DNA of 64,000 nt from Nitrobacter sp. NHB1 (GTDB taxonomy: Bacteria > Pseudomonadota > Alphaproteobacteria > Rhizobiales > Xanthobacteraceae): the NCBI RefSeq assembly GCF_036964665.1, contig NZ_JBAMDA010000001.1, positions 2,518,001-2,582,000 of the forward strand, given 5' to 3'. Numbering within the stretch: position 1 is the stretch's first letter; each line of letters begins with the position of its first letter. The notes beneath the pieces are model-generated. The model was not told the origin of the DNA, searched no databases, and saw nothing but the letters and a program-made list of their open reading frames with translations. A program made the translations under genes and the position numbers. Shown in pieces: positions 20,387 to 33,636 of the stretch.

Positions 20387-21511
20387 ATGGTCACGCTCAA
20401 ACAGCTCCGCTACCTCGTCGCGCTCGCGCGCCACAGCCATTTCGGACGCGCCGCGGAAGCCTGCGCCATCACCCAGCCAGCGCTGTCGATGCAGATCCGG
20501 GAGCTGGAACAATTTCTCGGCGTCACTCTGGTGGAGCGGCGGCCGGGCGAGGTGATGCTAACCGAAATCGGCCGGGAGATTTCCCGCCGCGCCGAGGATG
20601 TGCTGGCCTCAGTGCGCGATCTCGCCGATTTCGCCCGCCATCGGTCCAGACCGCTGACGGGACGCCTGACCCTCGGCATCATCCCTTCGCTCGCGCCGTA
20701 CCTGCTGCCGCGCATGCTGCCGGCGCTGCAATCGCAGTTTCCGGACTTGCAACTGGAACTGCGCGAGACGCAGACCCGGCTGCTGGTCGAGGAGATCAAG
20801 GGCGGCGCGCTCGATGCCGCGATGCTGGCGCTGCCGCTCGGCGAGCCCGACATCGACACCATGATGCTGTTCGACGATCTGTTCCTGCTGGCGGTGCCCG
20901 CGAGCGATCCGCGGCCGTGCCAACGCCGGGTGGCGGCGCGCGACATCGATCAGTCGCGCCTGATCCTGCTCGAGGACGGCCACTGCCTGCGTGACCAGGC
21001 TCTGGCCTTCTGCGCCACGATCCCGCGGACACCGGCGCCGGGCAGCACCGGCATGACGTTCGGCGCATCCAGCCTCGCCACTGTGATGCAGATGGTGGCC
21101 GGCGGTTACGGCGTGACGCTGATCCCGCAGATCGCCGCCGATGTCGAGGCGCGCGACCAGCGCGTCAAGATCCTGCGGCTGGAAGAGCCGCAGCCCGGAC
21201 GCAGCATCGGGCTGGCGTTCCGCAGAACTTCGCCGCGCAAGGCCGATTTTGCGGCGTTGGGCGAGGTGGTGAAGGGGTGTGTGAACGCCAACGTGCCTGC
21301 GGGTGAGCAGAGCGGTCCTGGCAAGTCGCAGCCGGCTCTCTCCCCCCATAGCCCGTCGAAGACGGGCGTGAACGCCCTGAGGGTGGGAGAAGTGGAGAGG
21401 GGGGTCAGCAGCGTCGCAGCATGCGGAGCATACCCCCTCCCTGACCCTCCCCCACAAGGGGGGAGGGAACAGTCAGATGCTCGATCGTCGTCAAAGGATG
21501 GGAAGCGCTGA
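20387..21511 (+). CDS. oxyR: OxyR peroxide-sensing LysR-family regulator with an extended C-terminal tail
   Basis: OxyR senses hydrogen peroxide through a disulfide between two cysteines. They are present as Cys200 and Cys209 in LEDGHCLRDQALAFC, one residue off the E. coli numbering. The N-terminal helix-turn-helix reads HFGRAAEACAITQPALSMQI, and the effector domain ends near residue 305. The frame then continues another 69 residues to 374 (SPHSPSKTGVNALRVG, then YPLPDPPPQGGREQ). This part is encoded by a C-rich intergenic-type repeat, not by OxyR sequence. The tail is probably a disordered appendage from loss of the original stop. It is divergent from katG. Confidence 0.93.
   Translation: MVTLKQLRYLVALARHSHFGRAAEACAITQPALSMQIRELEQFLGVTLVERRPGEVMLTEIGREISRRAEDVLASVRDLADFARHRSRPLTGRLTLGIIPSLAPYLLPRMLPALQSQFPDLQLELRETQTRLLVEEIKGGALDAAMLALPLGEPDIDTMMLFDDLFLLAVPASDPRPCQRRVAARDIDQSRLILLEDGHCLRDQALAFCATIPRTPAPGSTGMTFGASSLATVMQMVAGGYGVTLIPQIAADVEARDQRVKILRLEEPQPGRSIGLAFRRTSPRKADFAALGEVVKGCVNANVPAGEQSGPGKSQPALSPHSPSKTGVNALRVGEVERGVSSVAACGAYPLPDPPPQGGREQSDARSSSKDGKR
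21340..21470. repeat. C-rich repeat element read through by oxyR
   Basis: Contains CCCCCTCCCTGACCCTCCCC followed by ACAAGGGGGGAGGG, matching the 3' part of the element at 16850-16977, and GAGAGGGGGGTCAGCAG at the other end. It lies wholly inside the last 60 codons of oxyR. GAAGACGGGCG and similar stretches form inverted pairs. It is normally an intergenic type of element. Confidence 0.7.
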
Positions 21512-21532
21512 GAGCCGGACAGGTCAAACAAG

Positions 21533-21556
21533 AAGGGCGGCTCGAAAGCCGCCCTT
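21533..21556. terminator. Bidirectional terminator between oxyR and pnp
   Basis: AAGGGCGGCT-CGAA-AGCCGCCCTT is a perfect 10-4-10 stem-loop with A and T flanks, placed between the convergent stops. Confidence 0.85.
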
Positions 21557-21582
21557 TTGCAATTCACCATTTTCGGTAGCGA

Positions 21583-23745
<2,163 letters not shown>

Positions 23746-24068
23746 CTTGTTGTCTTTCTTGGGTTCAGGAAAGCACGGACGCCAGACGCAAAAACCATGC
23801 GCAAGATTGCGAGACGCTGGCCACAACCATCGTTGCGGCGGCGGCGTCCGGCGATCCTGCCATGGTTTTCACGACTTGAATGGCGTCCATCCTTCCGATG
23901 GTACGGGCATTTGACCCGTCATCGCCCAGCCGCCGGATTGCTGCTGGACACGCTCTCCTTTGGGCATGATCTGTCTGCAAAAACCGGATTTCGCTTTTTG
24001 CAGATCACACATGGCGCGGACATTGACGTCCGCGCATGACAGCGCGCGGAGATGCGCGCGGACTTTGC
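23746..24068. other. rpsO-pnp spacer with stacked hairpins
   Basis: 323 bp without a gene. On the rpsO side are GCGCGC-GGAGAT-GCGCGC (about 24044-24061) and GCGCGGAC-ATTGAC-GTCCGCGC (24014-24035). Then CTGCAAAAA-N11-TTTTTGCAG (23975-24003) follows. The order on the minus strand suits an rpsO terminator or an RNase III-type leader processing site ahead of pnp, as known for E. coli pnp. The hairpins are seen; the role is inferred. Confidence 0.6.
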
Positions 24069-24338
24069 TCAGCGGCGGATGTTGTGCTTTTCGAGCAGAG
24101 CCCTGTAACGCGCTTCGTCCTTCTTCTTGACGTAATCGAGAAGGGAACGACGCGTGGAGACGAGCTTCAGAAGACCACGGCGCGAATGATTGTCCTTGCC
24201 ATGGCTTTTGAAATGGTTCGTGAGGTTGACGATGCGTTCCGACAGGATCGCGACCTGAACCTCCGGCGAACCGGTATCACCCGACTTGCGGGCATTGGTC
24301 TTAATGACTTCCGCTTTGCGTTCGGCGGTAATCGACAT
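24069..24338 (-). CDS. rpsO: 30S ribosomal protein S15
   Basis: S15 binds the 16S rRNA central domain early in 30S assembly. The 89-residue [20 protein letters not shown]...EKHNIRR matches the family end to end, including [17 protein letters not shown] and [20 protein letters not shown] use the ATG at 24338, 2 bp after the truB stop; a TTG two codons earlier is possible. Confidence 0.98.
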   Translation of the reverse strand: MSITAERKAEVIKTNARKSGDTGSPEVQVAILSERIVNLTNHFKSHGKDNHSRRGLLKLVSTRRSLLDYVKKKDEARYRALLEKHNIRR

Positions 24339-24340
24339 CG

Positions 24341-25513
24341 TCAAGCTCTTTCGTTGCGGCCGGAACTGGCTGTCAGCCCGGTCAGGTTGAACACGCGCTT
24401 GGGGATGAGTTCGCCGTGCCCTAGTTCGGCGAGAGCCAGCAACCGGCCCGCCACCGTGACATAGACCGTGCCGCTACTCTGAGGCGCATCCCTTCCGCGC
24501 AACAAGACGGCCTGGCCCCGGTGGAGCCTTGCCGCATCAGCCCGAGTGACGGCCAGCGCCGGGATGTCGTCCAGCGCGGTCTCAACGGGCAAAAGCGCAT
24601 CGGCGAGGTTCCCCTCGCCGGATGCGGCTCTATTGCATAAAGCCTCCAGTTCTTCCAGCGGAATCATGTCGGCTTCGTCGAATGGGCCGACCAGCGTCCG
24701 CCGCAGCGCGCTGATATGGCCGTAACAGCCGAGAATCCGCCCGATGTCGCGGGCCAGCGCCCGCACATAGGTTCCCTTGCCGCATTCGGCCTCGAACTCA
24801 GATCGGCCGTCACCGGTGTGTTCGACAAGGTTAAATTGGTGAATCTGGACCGGTCGCGGCTGCAGCGCGACGGTCTCGCCGTCGCGGGCGAGGTCGTAGG
24901 CCCGTTCGCCCTGGATCTTGATCGCGGAATATTGCGGCGGGATCTGCTCGATCACGCCGGTGAAGCGCGGCAGCAGCGCCCGGACGGCGTCCGCATCGGG
25001 GCGGCTCTCGCTGGTCGCCGTGACCCGGCCCTCGGTATCGTCGGTGTCGCGCTCCTCGCCCCATTGCACCGTGAAGCGGTAGCGCTTGCGGCCGTCCATG
25101 ACGAAAGGAACGGTTTTGGTGGCTTCGCCGAGCGCAATCGGCAGGCCGCCCGAAGCCAGCGGGTCGAGCGTGCCGGCGTGCCCGGCGCGCTTCGCCGAAA
25201 ACAGCCGTTTCACCACCGCCACCGCATGGGTCGAGGTCATGCCGACGGGCTTGTCGAGCACGACCCAGCCATGCACATCGCGCTTGTCGCGGCGCGGCTG
25301 TTTGTTCTGTTTCTTTCTTCCCTCTTCCGCTCCCTGCTCCCTGCTCCCGACAACCCGGGCTTGCCCGGGTTGGTTTTCTTCTTGCGCAAGTCGGGCAGGC
25401 TCGACTTGCGAGGGGGGAGGGTTGGGAAGGGGGGTAGGTAGGGCAGATTTATTTTTGTCAGCACCGTTCGGTTCGCCGATTTTCGAATCGATGGCGGCGT
25501 CAGGCGTAGTCAT
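24341..25513 (-). CDS. truB: TruB tRNA pseudouridine-55 synthase with a low-complexity N-terminal extension
   Basis: TruB isomerises U55 in the tRNA T-loop. The catalytic Asp is in [13 protein letters not shown], with the upstream [17 protein letters not shown] signature, and a C-terminal PUA-like part ends near [11 protein letters not shown]. The family core begins only near residue 80. The first 80 residues are a disordered, Pro/Arg/Gln-rich stretch ([23 protein letters not shown]) encoded over two perfect inverted repeats and a C-rich repeat fragment. The ATG is 5 bp after the rbfA stop, which supports this start. It belongs to the rimP-to-rpsO translation operon. Confidence 0.95.
   Translation of the reverse strand: MTTPDAAIDSKIGEPNGADKNKSALPTPLPNPPPSQVEPARLAQEENQPGQARVVGSREQGAEEGRKKQNKQPRRDKRDVHGWVVLDKPVGMTSTHAVAVVKRLFSAKRAGHAGTLDPLASGGLPIALGEATKTVPFVMDGRKRYRFTVQWGEERDTDDTEGRVTATSESRPDADAVRALLPRFTGVIEQIPPQYSAIKIQGERAYDLARDGETVALQPRPVQIHQFNLVEHTGDGRSEFEAECGKGTYVRALARDIGRILGCYGHISALRRTLVGPFDEADMIPLEELEALCNRAASGEGNLADALLPVETALDDIPALAVTRADAARLHRGQAVLLRGRDAPQSSGTVYVTVAGRLLALAELGHGELIPKRVFNLTGLTASSGRNERA
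25351..25440. repeat. Palindromes and C-rich repeat fragment inside the truB 5' coding region
   Basis: CAACCCGGGC-TT-GCCCGGGTTG (25351-25372) and CGCAAGTCG-N8-CGACTTGCG (25385-25410) are perfect inverted repeats. They are followed by AGGGGGGAGGGTTGGG, which resembles the C-rich element of 16850-16977 read on the other strand. All lie inside truB codons 24-54. Confidence 0.7.
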
Positions 25514-25518
25514 GATCG

Positions 25519-25932
25519 TCAGCTTTCGTCCGAATCCGGTGTGAGGTCTCTCTGCACCGCGGGTGTTCTCAATAATTTCTCGATACGTTCCGCTTCGTCG
25601 AATCGCTCGTCGGCGCGGAAGCGAATATCAGGTGCGAATTTCAGGTTAACGCGCCGCGCGATTTCGCCGCGCAGGAATTTCCTGTTGCGGTCGAGCGCGT
25701 CGATCACGTCAGTGGTGTCGTGGCCGCCGAGCGGCATCACGTAGATCGTCGCGAGCTTGAGGTCGGCGGACATGCGGACTTCCGGCACGGTGATGAGATG
25801 TCCTTCAAGCACGGGGTCATGAACGTGCCCCTGCGCGAGAATATCGGCGATGGCGTGGCGCACGGTTTCGCCGACGCGCAACTGGCGCTGCGAGGCGCCG
25901 GACGTGGAATCTTTTTTGTGGTGGCGCGGCAT
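25519..25932 (-). CDS. rbfA: Ribosome-binding factor A
   Basis: RbfA aids late 30S maturation and 16S 5'-end processing, especially in the cold. It is a 137-residue KH-fold protein. The family features are [14 protein letters not shown], the central [14 protein letters not shown] and [22 protein letters not shown]. It lies between infB and truB in the conserved order. Confidence 0.96.
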   Translation of the reverse strand: MPRHHKKDSTSGASQRQLRVGETVRHAIADILAQGHVHDPVLEGHLITVPEVRMSADLKLATIYVMPLGGHDTTDVIDALDRNRKFLRGEIARRVNLKFAPDIRFRADERFDEAERIEKLLRTPAVQRDLTPDSDES

Positions 25933-25945
25933 TCAAGTCACCGGG

Positions 25946-26034
25946 GTCATGCCCGGCTTGAACCGGGCATCCATCGTTCATTTTCAAGAGTCCGCTTGCG
26001 GCGGCTGGATTGCCGGATCAAGTCCGGCAATGAC
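25946..26034. repeat. GTCAT...ATGAC intergenic element with two hairpins
   Basis: ATGCCCGG-CTTGAA-CCGGGCAT (25949-25970) and ATTGCCGGA-TCAAG-TCCGGCAAT (26009-26031) are both perfect stems, joined by a short linker. The outer ends GTCAT and ATGAC are inverted. It resembles the dispersed elements at 9192, 11583 and 56968 in outline. It lies between infB and rbfA. Confidence 0.8.
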
Positions 26035-26045
26035 GAAAAGAGACT

Positions 26046-26066
26046 AGCGCTCTGTGAGATTCGAAC

Positions 26067-26080
<14 letters not shown>
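26046..26080 (-). terminator. Hairpin overlapping the infB stop codon
   Basis: On the minus strand AGCGCT, then CTGTGAG-TTCGAAT-CTCACAG, then GCGCT form a long interrupted stem around the infB stop. No T-tract follows directly, so it may modulate rather than end transcription. Its loop resembles a tRNA T-arm. Confidence 0.55.
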
Positions 26081-28661
<2,581 letters not shown>

Positions 28662-28711
28662 TCAGCGGTCCCAATCTTGTTGCGCTGTACGCGTTCGCAC
28701 AGGTCGTGTCG

Positions 28712-29395
28712 TTAGAGTTCTTGCCGTTTTGAACTGCCTTGCCGCTGCCCGCCATCCCGGTATCGGACCAGGGTCTGGCTGCGCGATAGGAACGTTCTGC
28801 CCGCCGGGCCTGCGAGCACGGCTGCATGTATCACATTTGACCGGCCTAGTGCCAAATCCAATTCTGCCGACGCCAGCGCGCCGATCACGGGGATTTCCTG
28901 CGTTTCGTGGGACCCCGCGGCTGTTTTCTTAACGATAGCGTCCAATTTCCGGATTCCGTCGGCGGCGCCATCCGCGGCGTGGAGCAAAGCGACCGCCTGA
29001 CGCCGAAGCAGTGCATCCTCGACCTTGGCGAAACCGGCGACCACCTGCCCGGCCTTGGCGACCATGGCCAGCGCGTCGATCGCGCTACGGGCCAGCGACT
29101 GCCCGGTCTCCTCGGCCACAGACGCCGATACGCGGACGTCCCGCTTGAAGCCTCGGCTAAACTGGTGACGACGGGCCGCTTCCGCAACGGTAGCATGGGA
29201 GGCCGAAATCCAGAGGCCCCGGCCCGGCAGCTTGCGTTTCAGGTCGGCGATAACCTCGCCCGAGGGCGACACCACGAACCGGATCAATTCGTCGATCGGG
29301 CGCACCTCGCGCGTGACCGCGCACATCCGCGTCGTCGCGGGCCTGTTGGTCCGCGGTCCGTCGTCAAGATCTGCCGGGTCGGCGATGGCGAGCAT
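28712..29395 (-). CDS. YlxR-family RNA-binding protein (DUF448) with L7Ae-like C-terminal part
   Basis: The N-terminal YlxR fold is marked by RMCAVTREVRPIDELIRF and KLPGRGLWISA, a family encoded between nusA and infB in many bacteria and linked to RNase P or transcription modulation. The C-terminal half (AIDALAMVAKAGQVVAGF, GRSNVIHAAVLAGPAG) resembles an L7Ae-like RNA-binding domain. I choose the ATG at 29395, with AAGGAG about 12 bp upstream, over a TTG at 29440. It sits in the nusA-infB operon. Confidence 0.85.
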   Translation of the reverse strand: MLAIADPADLDDGPRTNRPATTRMCAVTREVRPIDELIRFVVSPSGEVIADLKRKLPGRGLWISASHATVAEAARRHQFSRGFKRDVRVSASVAEETGQSLARSAIDALAMVAKAGQVVAGFAKVEDALLRRQAVALLHAADGAADGIRKLDAIVKKTAAGSHETQEIPVIGALASAELDLALGRSNVIHAAVLAGPAGRTFLSRSQTLVRYRDGGQRQGSSKRQEL

Positions 29396-29470
29396 GTCTG
29401 GGGCGTTCTCCTTGTCATTGGCGCGAGGTCTTCGCGCCAAGCCGATGTCTGCTTTCGTGGAACACGGGCC

Positions 29471-31081
29471 TCAAGCCGGTTGATCTTCGGCGGCGGGGAC
29501 CTCCTCCGCCGGTTTTGCAAGGTCGGCTTCGGTGATCCAGCCGGCGATCAGGCGCGCCTGCATGATGATGGCTTCCGCGTCCTCGCGCGCGACCTCGATG
29601 CCGTCGAGGTAGCCCGCGTGCTTGACCGCCTCGCCGTCCTTGCGCTCGGTCCAGCCGACCAGATCGTCGGTGGCGCAGCCAGCCAGATCCTCGACGGTCC
29701 TGACCTCGTTCTCGCCGAGTTTCACCAGCATCTTCGATGTCACGCCGGGCACCGTCTTCAGGGCATCGTCCACACCAAGCTCCTTGCGCCTGTTGTCCAG
29801 TTCGGCCTCGAGTTGCTCCAGATATTCGCGGGCGCGGCTCTGCAACTCGTTTGCGGTTTCGTCGTCGAATCCTTCGATGCCGGCGAGTTCCCGCGGTTCG
29901 ACCAGCGTCAGCTCTTCAACCGACGTAAATCCTTCCGACGCCAGCAACTGGCCGACGACCTCGTCGACGTTGAGCGCTTCCATGAACATGCGGGTCGCGT
30001 TCTCGAAGTCGGCCTGACGCCGCTCCGATTCCTCCTGCTCGGTCAGGATGTCGATATCCCAGCCGGTCAGTTGCGAGGCGAGGCGCACGTTCTGTCCGCG
30101 CCGTCCGATCGCCAGCGACAACTGGTTGTTGGTATCGGGGACCACGACCTCGATCCGCTCACGGTCCTCGTCGATCACGACCTTGGCGACTTCCGCCGGC
30201 GCCAGCGCGTTGACGACGAACGTCGCAATGTCCGGCGACCACGGGATGATGTCGATCTTCTCGCCCTGCAGCTCGTTGACGACCGCCTGAACGCGCGAGC
30301 CGCGCATACCGACACAGGCGCCGACGGGATCGACCGAGGAATCCCTGGAAATCACGCCGATCTTCGCGCGAGAACCGGGATCGCGCGCCACCGCCTTGAT
30401 CTCGACGATGCCGTCGTAGATTTCCGGCACTTCCTGCGTGAACAGCTTCACCATGAATTGCGGATGGGTGCGCGACAGGAAGATCTGCGGACCGCGGGTT
30501 TCGCGCCGCACGTCGAAGATATAGGCGCGGACGCGGTCGCCGTTGCGGAACACCTCGCGCGGCAGCATCTCGTCGCGTCGCACCACGGCCTCGCCGCGGC
30601 CGAGATCGACGATGACGCTGCCGTATTCGACACGCTTGACGATGCCGTTGACGATGTCGCCGATGCGGTCCTTGAATTCCTGATACTGCCGGTCGCGCTC
30701 GGCCTCGCGCACCTTCTGCACGATCACCTGTTTGGCGGACTGCGCGGCGATGCGGCCATATTCCAGCGGCGGCAGCGTGTCGGCGATGGTGTCGCCGATC
30801 TGTGCGCCCGGGTTGGCTCTCTGGGCGTCCTTCAGCGAGATCTGGTTCGCGGCATTCTCGACCTCATCGACCACCAGCATGTGGCGGGTGAGCTGAAGCT
30901 GCCCGGTCTTGGGGTGGATCTCCGCATGAACATCGGTCTCGCTGCCGTAGCGCGCCCGCGCCGCCTTGGCGATGGCGTCCTCCATCGCGGCGATCACGAT
31001 GCCGCGGTCGATGGACTTTTCCCGCGCCACCGCATCTGCAATCTGCAGCAGTTCGAGTTTATTGGCGCTGACAGCGGCCAT
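29471..31081 (-). CDS. nusA: Transcription termination/antitermination factor NusA
   Basis: NusA binds RNA polymerase and nascent RNA, affecting pausing, termination and antitermination. At 536 residues it shows the N-terminal polymerase-binding domain ([17 protein letters not shown]), an S1 domain ([18 protein letters not shown]), two KH domains ([29 protein letters not shown]) and a C-terminal helix-hairpin-helix/acidic-repeat region. The stop of rimP is 3 bp upstream, so the two are tightly linked. Confidence 0.98.
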   Translation of the reverse strand: MAAVSANKLELLQIADAVAREKSIDRGIVIAAMEDAIAKAARARYGSETDVHAEIHPKTGQLQLTRHMLVVDEVENAANQISLKDAQRANPGAQIGDTIADTLPPLEYGRIAAQSAKQVIVQKVREAERDRQYQEFKDRIGDIVNGIVKRVEYGSVIVDLGRGEAVVRRDEMLPREVFRNGDRVRAYIFDVRRETRGPQIFLSRTHPQFMVKLFTQEVPEIYDGIVEIKAVARDPGSRAKIGVISRDSSVDPVGACVGMRGSRVQAVVNELQGEKIDIIPWSPDIATFVVNALAPAEVAKVVIDEDRERIEVVVPDTNNQLSLAIGRRGQNVRLASQLTGWDIDILTEQEESERRQADFENATRMFMEALNVDEVVGQLLASEGFTSVEELTLVEPRELAGIEGFDDETANELQSRAREYLEQLEAELDNRRKELGVDDALKTVPGVTSKMLVKLGENEVRTVEDLAGCATDDLVGWTERKDGEAVKHAGYLDGIEVAREDAEAIIMQARLIAGWITEADLAKPAEEVPAAEDQPA

Positions 31082-31084
31082 GAC

Positions 31085-31876
31085 TTAGTCTCCTTCGATG
31101 GGATCGATGTCGCCGCGCCGCAGTCTTTCTGCGGCCAGACGATGTTCCTTGGTGTTCTTCGGCGGCTTCTTCCCGGGGGCTTTCGCCGTGCTCTTGAGTT
31201 TCGGTTTCGGCGCGTTGCGCCGCGCCGGGTTCCTGGCCGGATCGTTTTTCGCGTGCGGCGGAGGCGGGGGCAGAATGCCGAGATCCCGCTTCATCTCGCG
31301 TTCCGCGACCTTGCCCCGCCGCATCGATTCCGCGATCAATTCGTCGGTCAGAACCAGCCGGGCGTCGGCGATATCCTCCATGACGAGCAGGACCTCGCCT
31401 TCGTCGTCATTTTGCACGTCGTCCCGATGCAGGCGTATTGCATTGTCCTTGACGCCCTGAAGGATGCCGCGGAACCGCTTGCGGCCTTGATGGGCGACCG
31501 CCATTTCGACCTTGACGAGGTGGCCGGCGTGGCGTTCGAAGTCGGAGCGGCGCACCAGCGGCCGGTCGATGCCGGGCGAGGAGATTTCCAGCCGATAGGC
31601 CTTGTCGATCGGATCGGCGACATCGAGCACCGGCGACAGGGCCTTCGAGATCGCCTCGCAATCCTCGATCTGCATCGATCCGTCGGGCCGCTCGGCCATG
31701 ATCTGGACCGTGCAGCCGAATTCGCCCGACACCTTGATGCGGACCAGGCGGTATCCCATGCCTTGCAGGACCGGGGCGACGACCGACGAGACGCGCGCGG
31801 CGACGCCTGGCTCGACCACCAGACGCGGCTCGTCGAGCAGCTCATAGTCGGGGATCTGGGCAACGGGATCGGTCAT
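31085..31876 (-). CDS. rimP: Ribosome maturation factor RimP
   Basis: RimP assists 30S assembly around the central pseudoknot. The two-domain core occupies about residues 20-180 ([42 protein letters not shown]). The C-terminal extension of about 80 residues is lysine/proline/arginine-rich ([18 protein letters not shown]), longer than in E. coli but common in alphaproteobacteria. I prefer the ATG at 31876 over a TTG four codons earlier. It heads the nusA-infB-pnp transcription unit. Confidence 0.95.
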   Translation of the reverse strand: MTDPVAQIPDYELLDEPRLVVEPGVAARVSSVVAPVLQGMGYRLVRIKVSGEFGCTVQIMAERPDGSMQIEDCEAISKALSPVLDVADPIDKAYRLEISSPGIDRPLVRRSDFERHAGHLVKVEMAVAHQGRKRFRGILQGVKDNAIRLHRDDVQNDDEGEVLLVMEDIADARLVLTDELIAESMRRGKVAEREMKRDLGILPPPPPHAKNDPARNPARRNAPKPKLKSTAKAPGKKPPKNTKEHRLAAERLRRGDIDPIEGD

Positions 31877-32205
31877 ATCCAGGGTCAAGGATCGGTCTGC
31901 AAAGGTTGAGTCTGACTGTCACGGGCTGTGCCGGACCGTGTTGTCGCCCGGTCGGCGGTTGCTGACTGAAAGGAACCTGGATGCGCCGCGGCGCATGAGG
32001 TCCGTTCAGGTAATAAAAAAGAGCGGGTCCCGGTGGGCCCCACTCTCGATACGTGGTCGTATGAGAAAAGTTAGCACCGATATAGCCGTTTTCGCGCTCC
32101 TCGGCAAGGCCCGACGAAGCCGTGAGGGGCGGATTTCGTCGCTGTGGCCGCTGCGCCGGGGACTGTCGCCATGCGAAGAGGAGGCGGGCACCGGTCTGAA
32201 AGGTG
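31877..32205. other. rimP upstream region and trmB 3' spacer
   Basis: 329 bp without a gene. It contains the trmB terminator near 32011-32046 and presumably the promoter of the rimP-nusA-infB operon. Nothing else is seen. Confidence 0.6.
32011..32046 (-). terminator. Rho-independent terminator downstream of trmB
   Basis: Read on the minus strand, AGAGTGGGGCCC pairs with GGGACCCGCTCT (with G-U pairs), followed at once by TTTTTTATTA. It is correctly placed for trmB. Confidence 0.75.
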
Positions 32206-32970
32206 TCAAGTCTGCGCGGCGTTGCTTTCGCGTCGAAACCGCAGATACGCCGCGCTGCGGCCTTCGCGCATCGCTTTGCGGCCGTAGCGCGTCATGGTGT
32301 AGTCCGGCCACGGGTTGCGCCAGTCGGCGGCGCGTTCGGCGAGCCAAAGGAAATCGGGTGATCGCGCCAGATGCGACAGCGTCCATGCGCAATAGTCGGC
32401 GATATCGCTGACGAAGCGGAATTCGCCGCCCGGCCGAAGCGCGCGCGCCATCTCCGCGACGGTCGCGTCCTGAACGAAACGGCGTTTCCAGTGGCGGCGC
32501 TTGGGCCACGGATCGGGATGGATCAGATCGATCCGCGCCAACGACGCCCGCGGCAGCCGTGCCAGCAGTTCCGACGCATCGCCGGCGAGCAGGCGGATGT
32601 TGCCGATATCGTGCGCCTCGATCTGAGTGAGGATCTTGGCCATGCCGTTGACGTAGGGTTCGCAGCCGATGAAGCCGGTGTGCGGAAACGCCAGCGCCTC
32701 GGCGACAAGATGCTCGCCGCCGCCGAAGCCGATCTCGATACGCATCTCCTCAACCGGCCGGCCAAACAGCGTAGCCGGGTCCGATGGTCCGCTCCCGCCG
32801 GGATCGAGGCTGAGGCGTGGCAGCAGATGCGCGATCAGGTCGCTCTGGTGCGGCCGCAGCCTGTGTCCCTTGCGGCGCCCGAAAAATGAACCTTGAGCGC
32901 ATTCGCGGCGAAGCGATGCGTCGTCGGCAGAAGCGCGAGGGTCATAAAAATCGGAAGCGGCAGCCGTCAT
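32206..32970 (-). CDS. trmB: TrmB, tRNA (guanine-N7-)-methyltransferase
   Basis: TrmB makes m7G46 in the tRNA variable loop using SAM. The family signature DLIHPDPWPKRRHWKRR is complete, with the SAM loop IEIGFGGGEHLV and GCEPYVNGMAK upstream. The length is about 254 residues from the ATG at 32970; a GTG at 33003 overlapping the upstream gene's stop is an alternative. The N-terminal RRKGHRLRPHQSDLI also fits the family. Confidence 0.95.
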   Translation of the reverse strand: MTAAASDFYDPRASADDASLRRECAQGSFFGRRKGHRLRPHQSDLIAHLLPRLSLDPGGSGPSDPATLFGRPVEEMRIEIGFGGGEHLVAEALAFPHTGFIGCEPYVNGMAKILTQIEAHDIGNIRLLAGDASELLARLPRASLARIDLIHPDPWPKRRHWKRRFVQDATVAEMARALRPGGEFRFVSDIADYCAWTLSHLARSPDFLWLAERAADWRNPWPDYTMTRYGRKAMREGRSAAYLRFRRESNAAQT

Positions 32971-33002
32971 CGCAACGTTCGGTGGAGATGGTGCAAGGAC
33001 CA

Positions 33003-33422
33003 CTAGCGCCGGTCGGGCGGTTCGCGGGCCGCGATCTGCTCGACCAGGTCGACGATGCTGCGGCGGAGTTTCGCGTCGGTGATCCGCGTAAATGCGCGGG
33101 TCAGCGCGAGACCTTCGGAGGTTGCGAGAAAGTCGGAGACGTAGGCAGGAGAGGGCGCCTCGCTCAGACCGCCGGCCACGGCGATGCCCGTACCGGGGTT
33201 GCCCTCGAACAGAAACGAGACCGGAACTTGCAGGATGTCGGAAATCTGCTGGATGCGGCTCGCGCCGACGCGATTGGTGCCTTTCTCGTACTTCTGAACC
33301 TGCTGGAATGTCAGCCCCAGTGCCTCGCCGAGCTTTTCCTGGCTCATGCCCAGCATGATGCGGCGCATGCGCACACGGCTGCCGACATGTTTGTCAACAG
33401 GATTGGGCGCCTTGGTCGACAT
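33003..33422 (-). CDS. XRE-family regulator, PraR-like
   Basis: A 139-residue Cro/C1-type repressor. The helix-turn-helix is in LGMSQEKLGEALGLTFQQVQ, continued by KYEKGTNRVGASRIQQISDI and VPVSFLFEGNPG, a very conserved alphaproteobacterial arrangement. I recall close relatives called PraR, which repress quorum-sensing, biofilm or R-body genes in Rhizobium and Azorhizobium and lie next to lnt. The role in this organism is inference. The C-terminal third contains ATSEGLALTRAFTRI and a charged end. Confidence 0.85.
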   Translation of the reverse strand: MSTKAPNPVDKHVGSRVRMRRIMLGMSQEKLGEALGLTFQQVQKYEKGTNRVGASRIQQISDILQVPVSFLFEGNPGTGIAVAGGLSEAPSPAYVSDFLATSEGLALTRAFTRITDAKLRRSIVDLVEQIAAREPPDRR

Positions 33423-33636
33423 CTCGTTGGTCTCCTCGGATGGGGCCGCGATCCATGGGATACGCTCCCCGTGCCATTATCGTCAAACTCAGCTCGATCA
33501 CGTGATAAAAATTCGCAGTCAATATCGGATGGCTCCAGCCCGCCGCATTATACCAGTCGTGCAAATAGTTACACGAATTATATCGATCGTGCGAAAGCGC
33601 GCATCAAGTTTCCATCGGCGTCTATACGCGTCGTCG

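Noticed and set aside
28907-31909. A 1000-codon open frame opposite nusA and rimP
   Set aside because: Shadow frame; both genes on the other strand are unmistakable.
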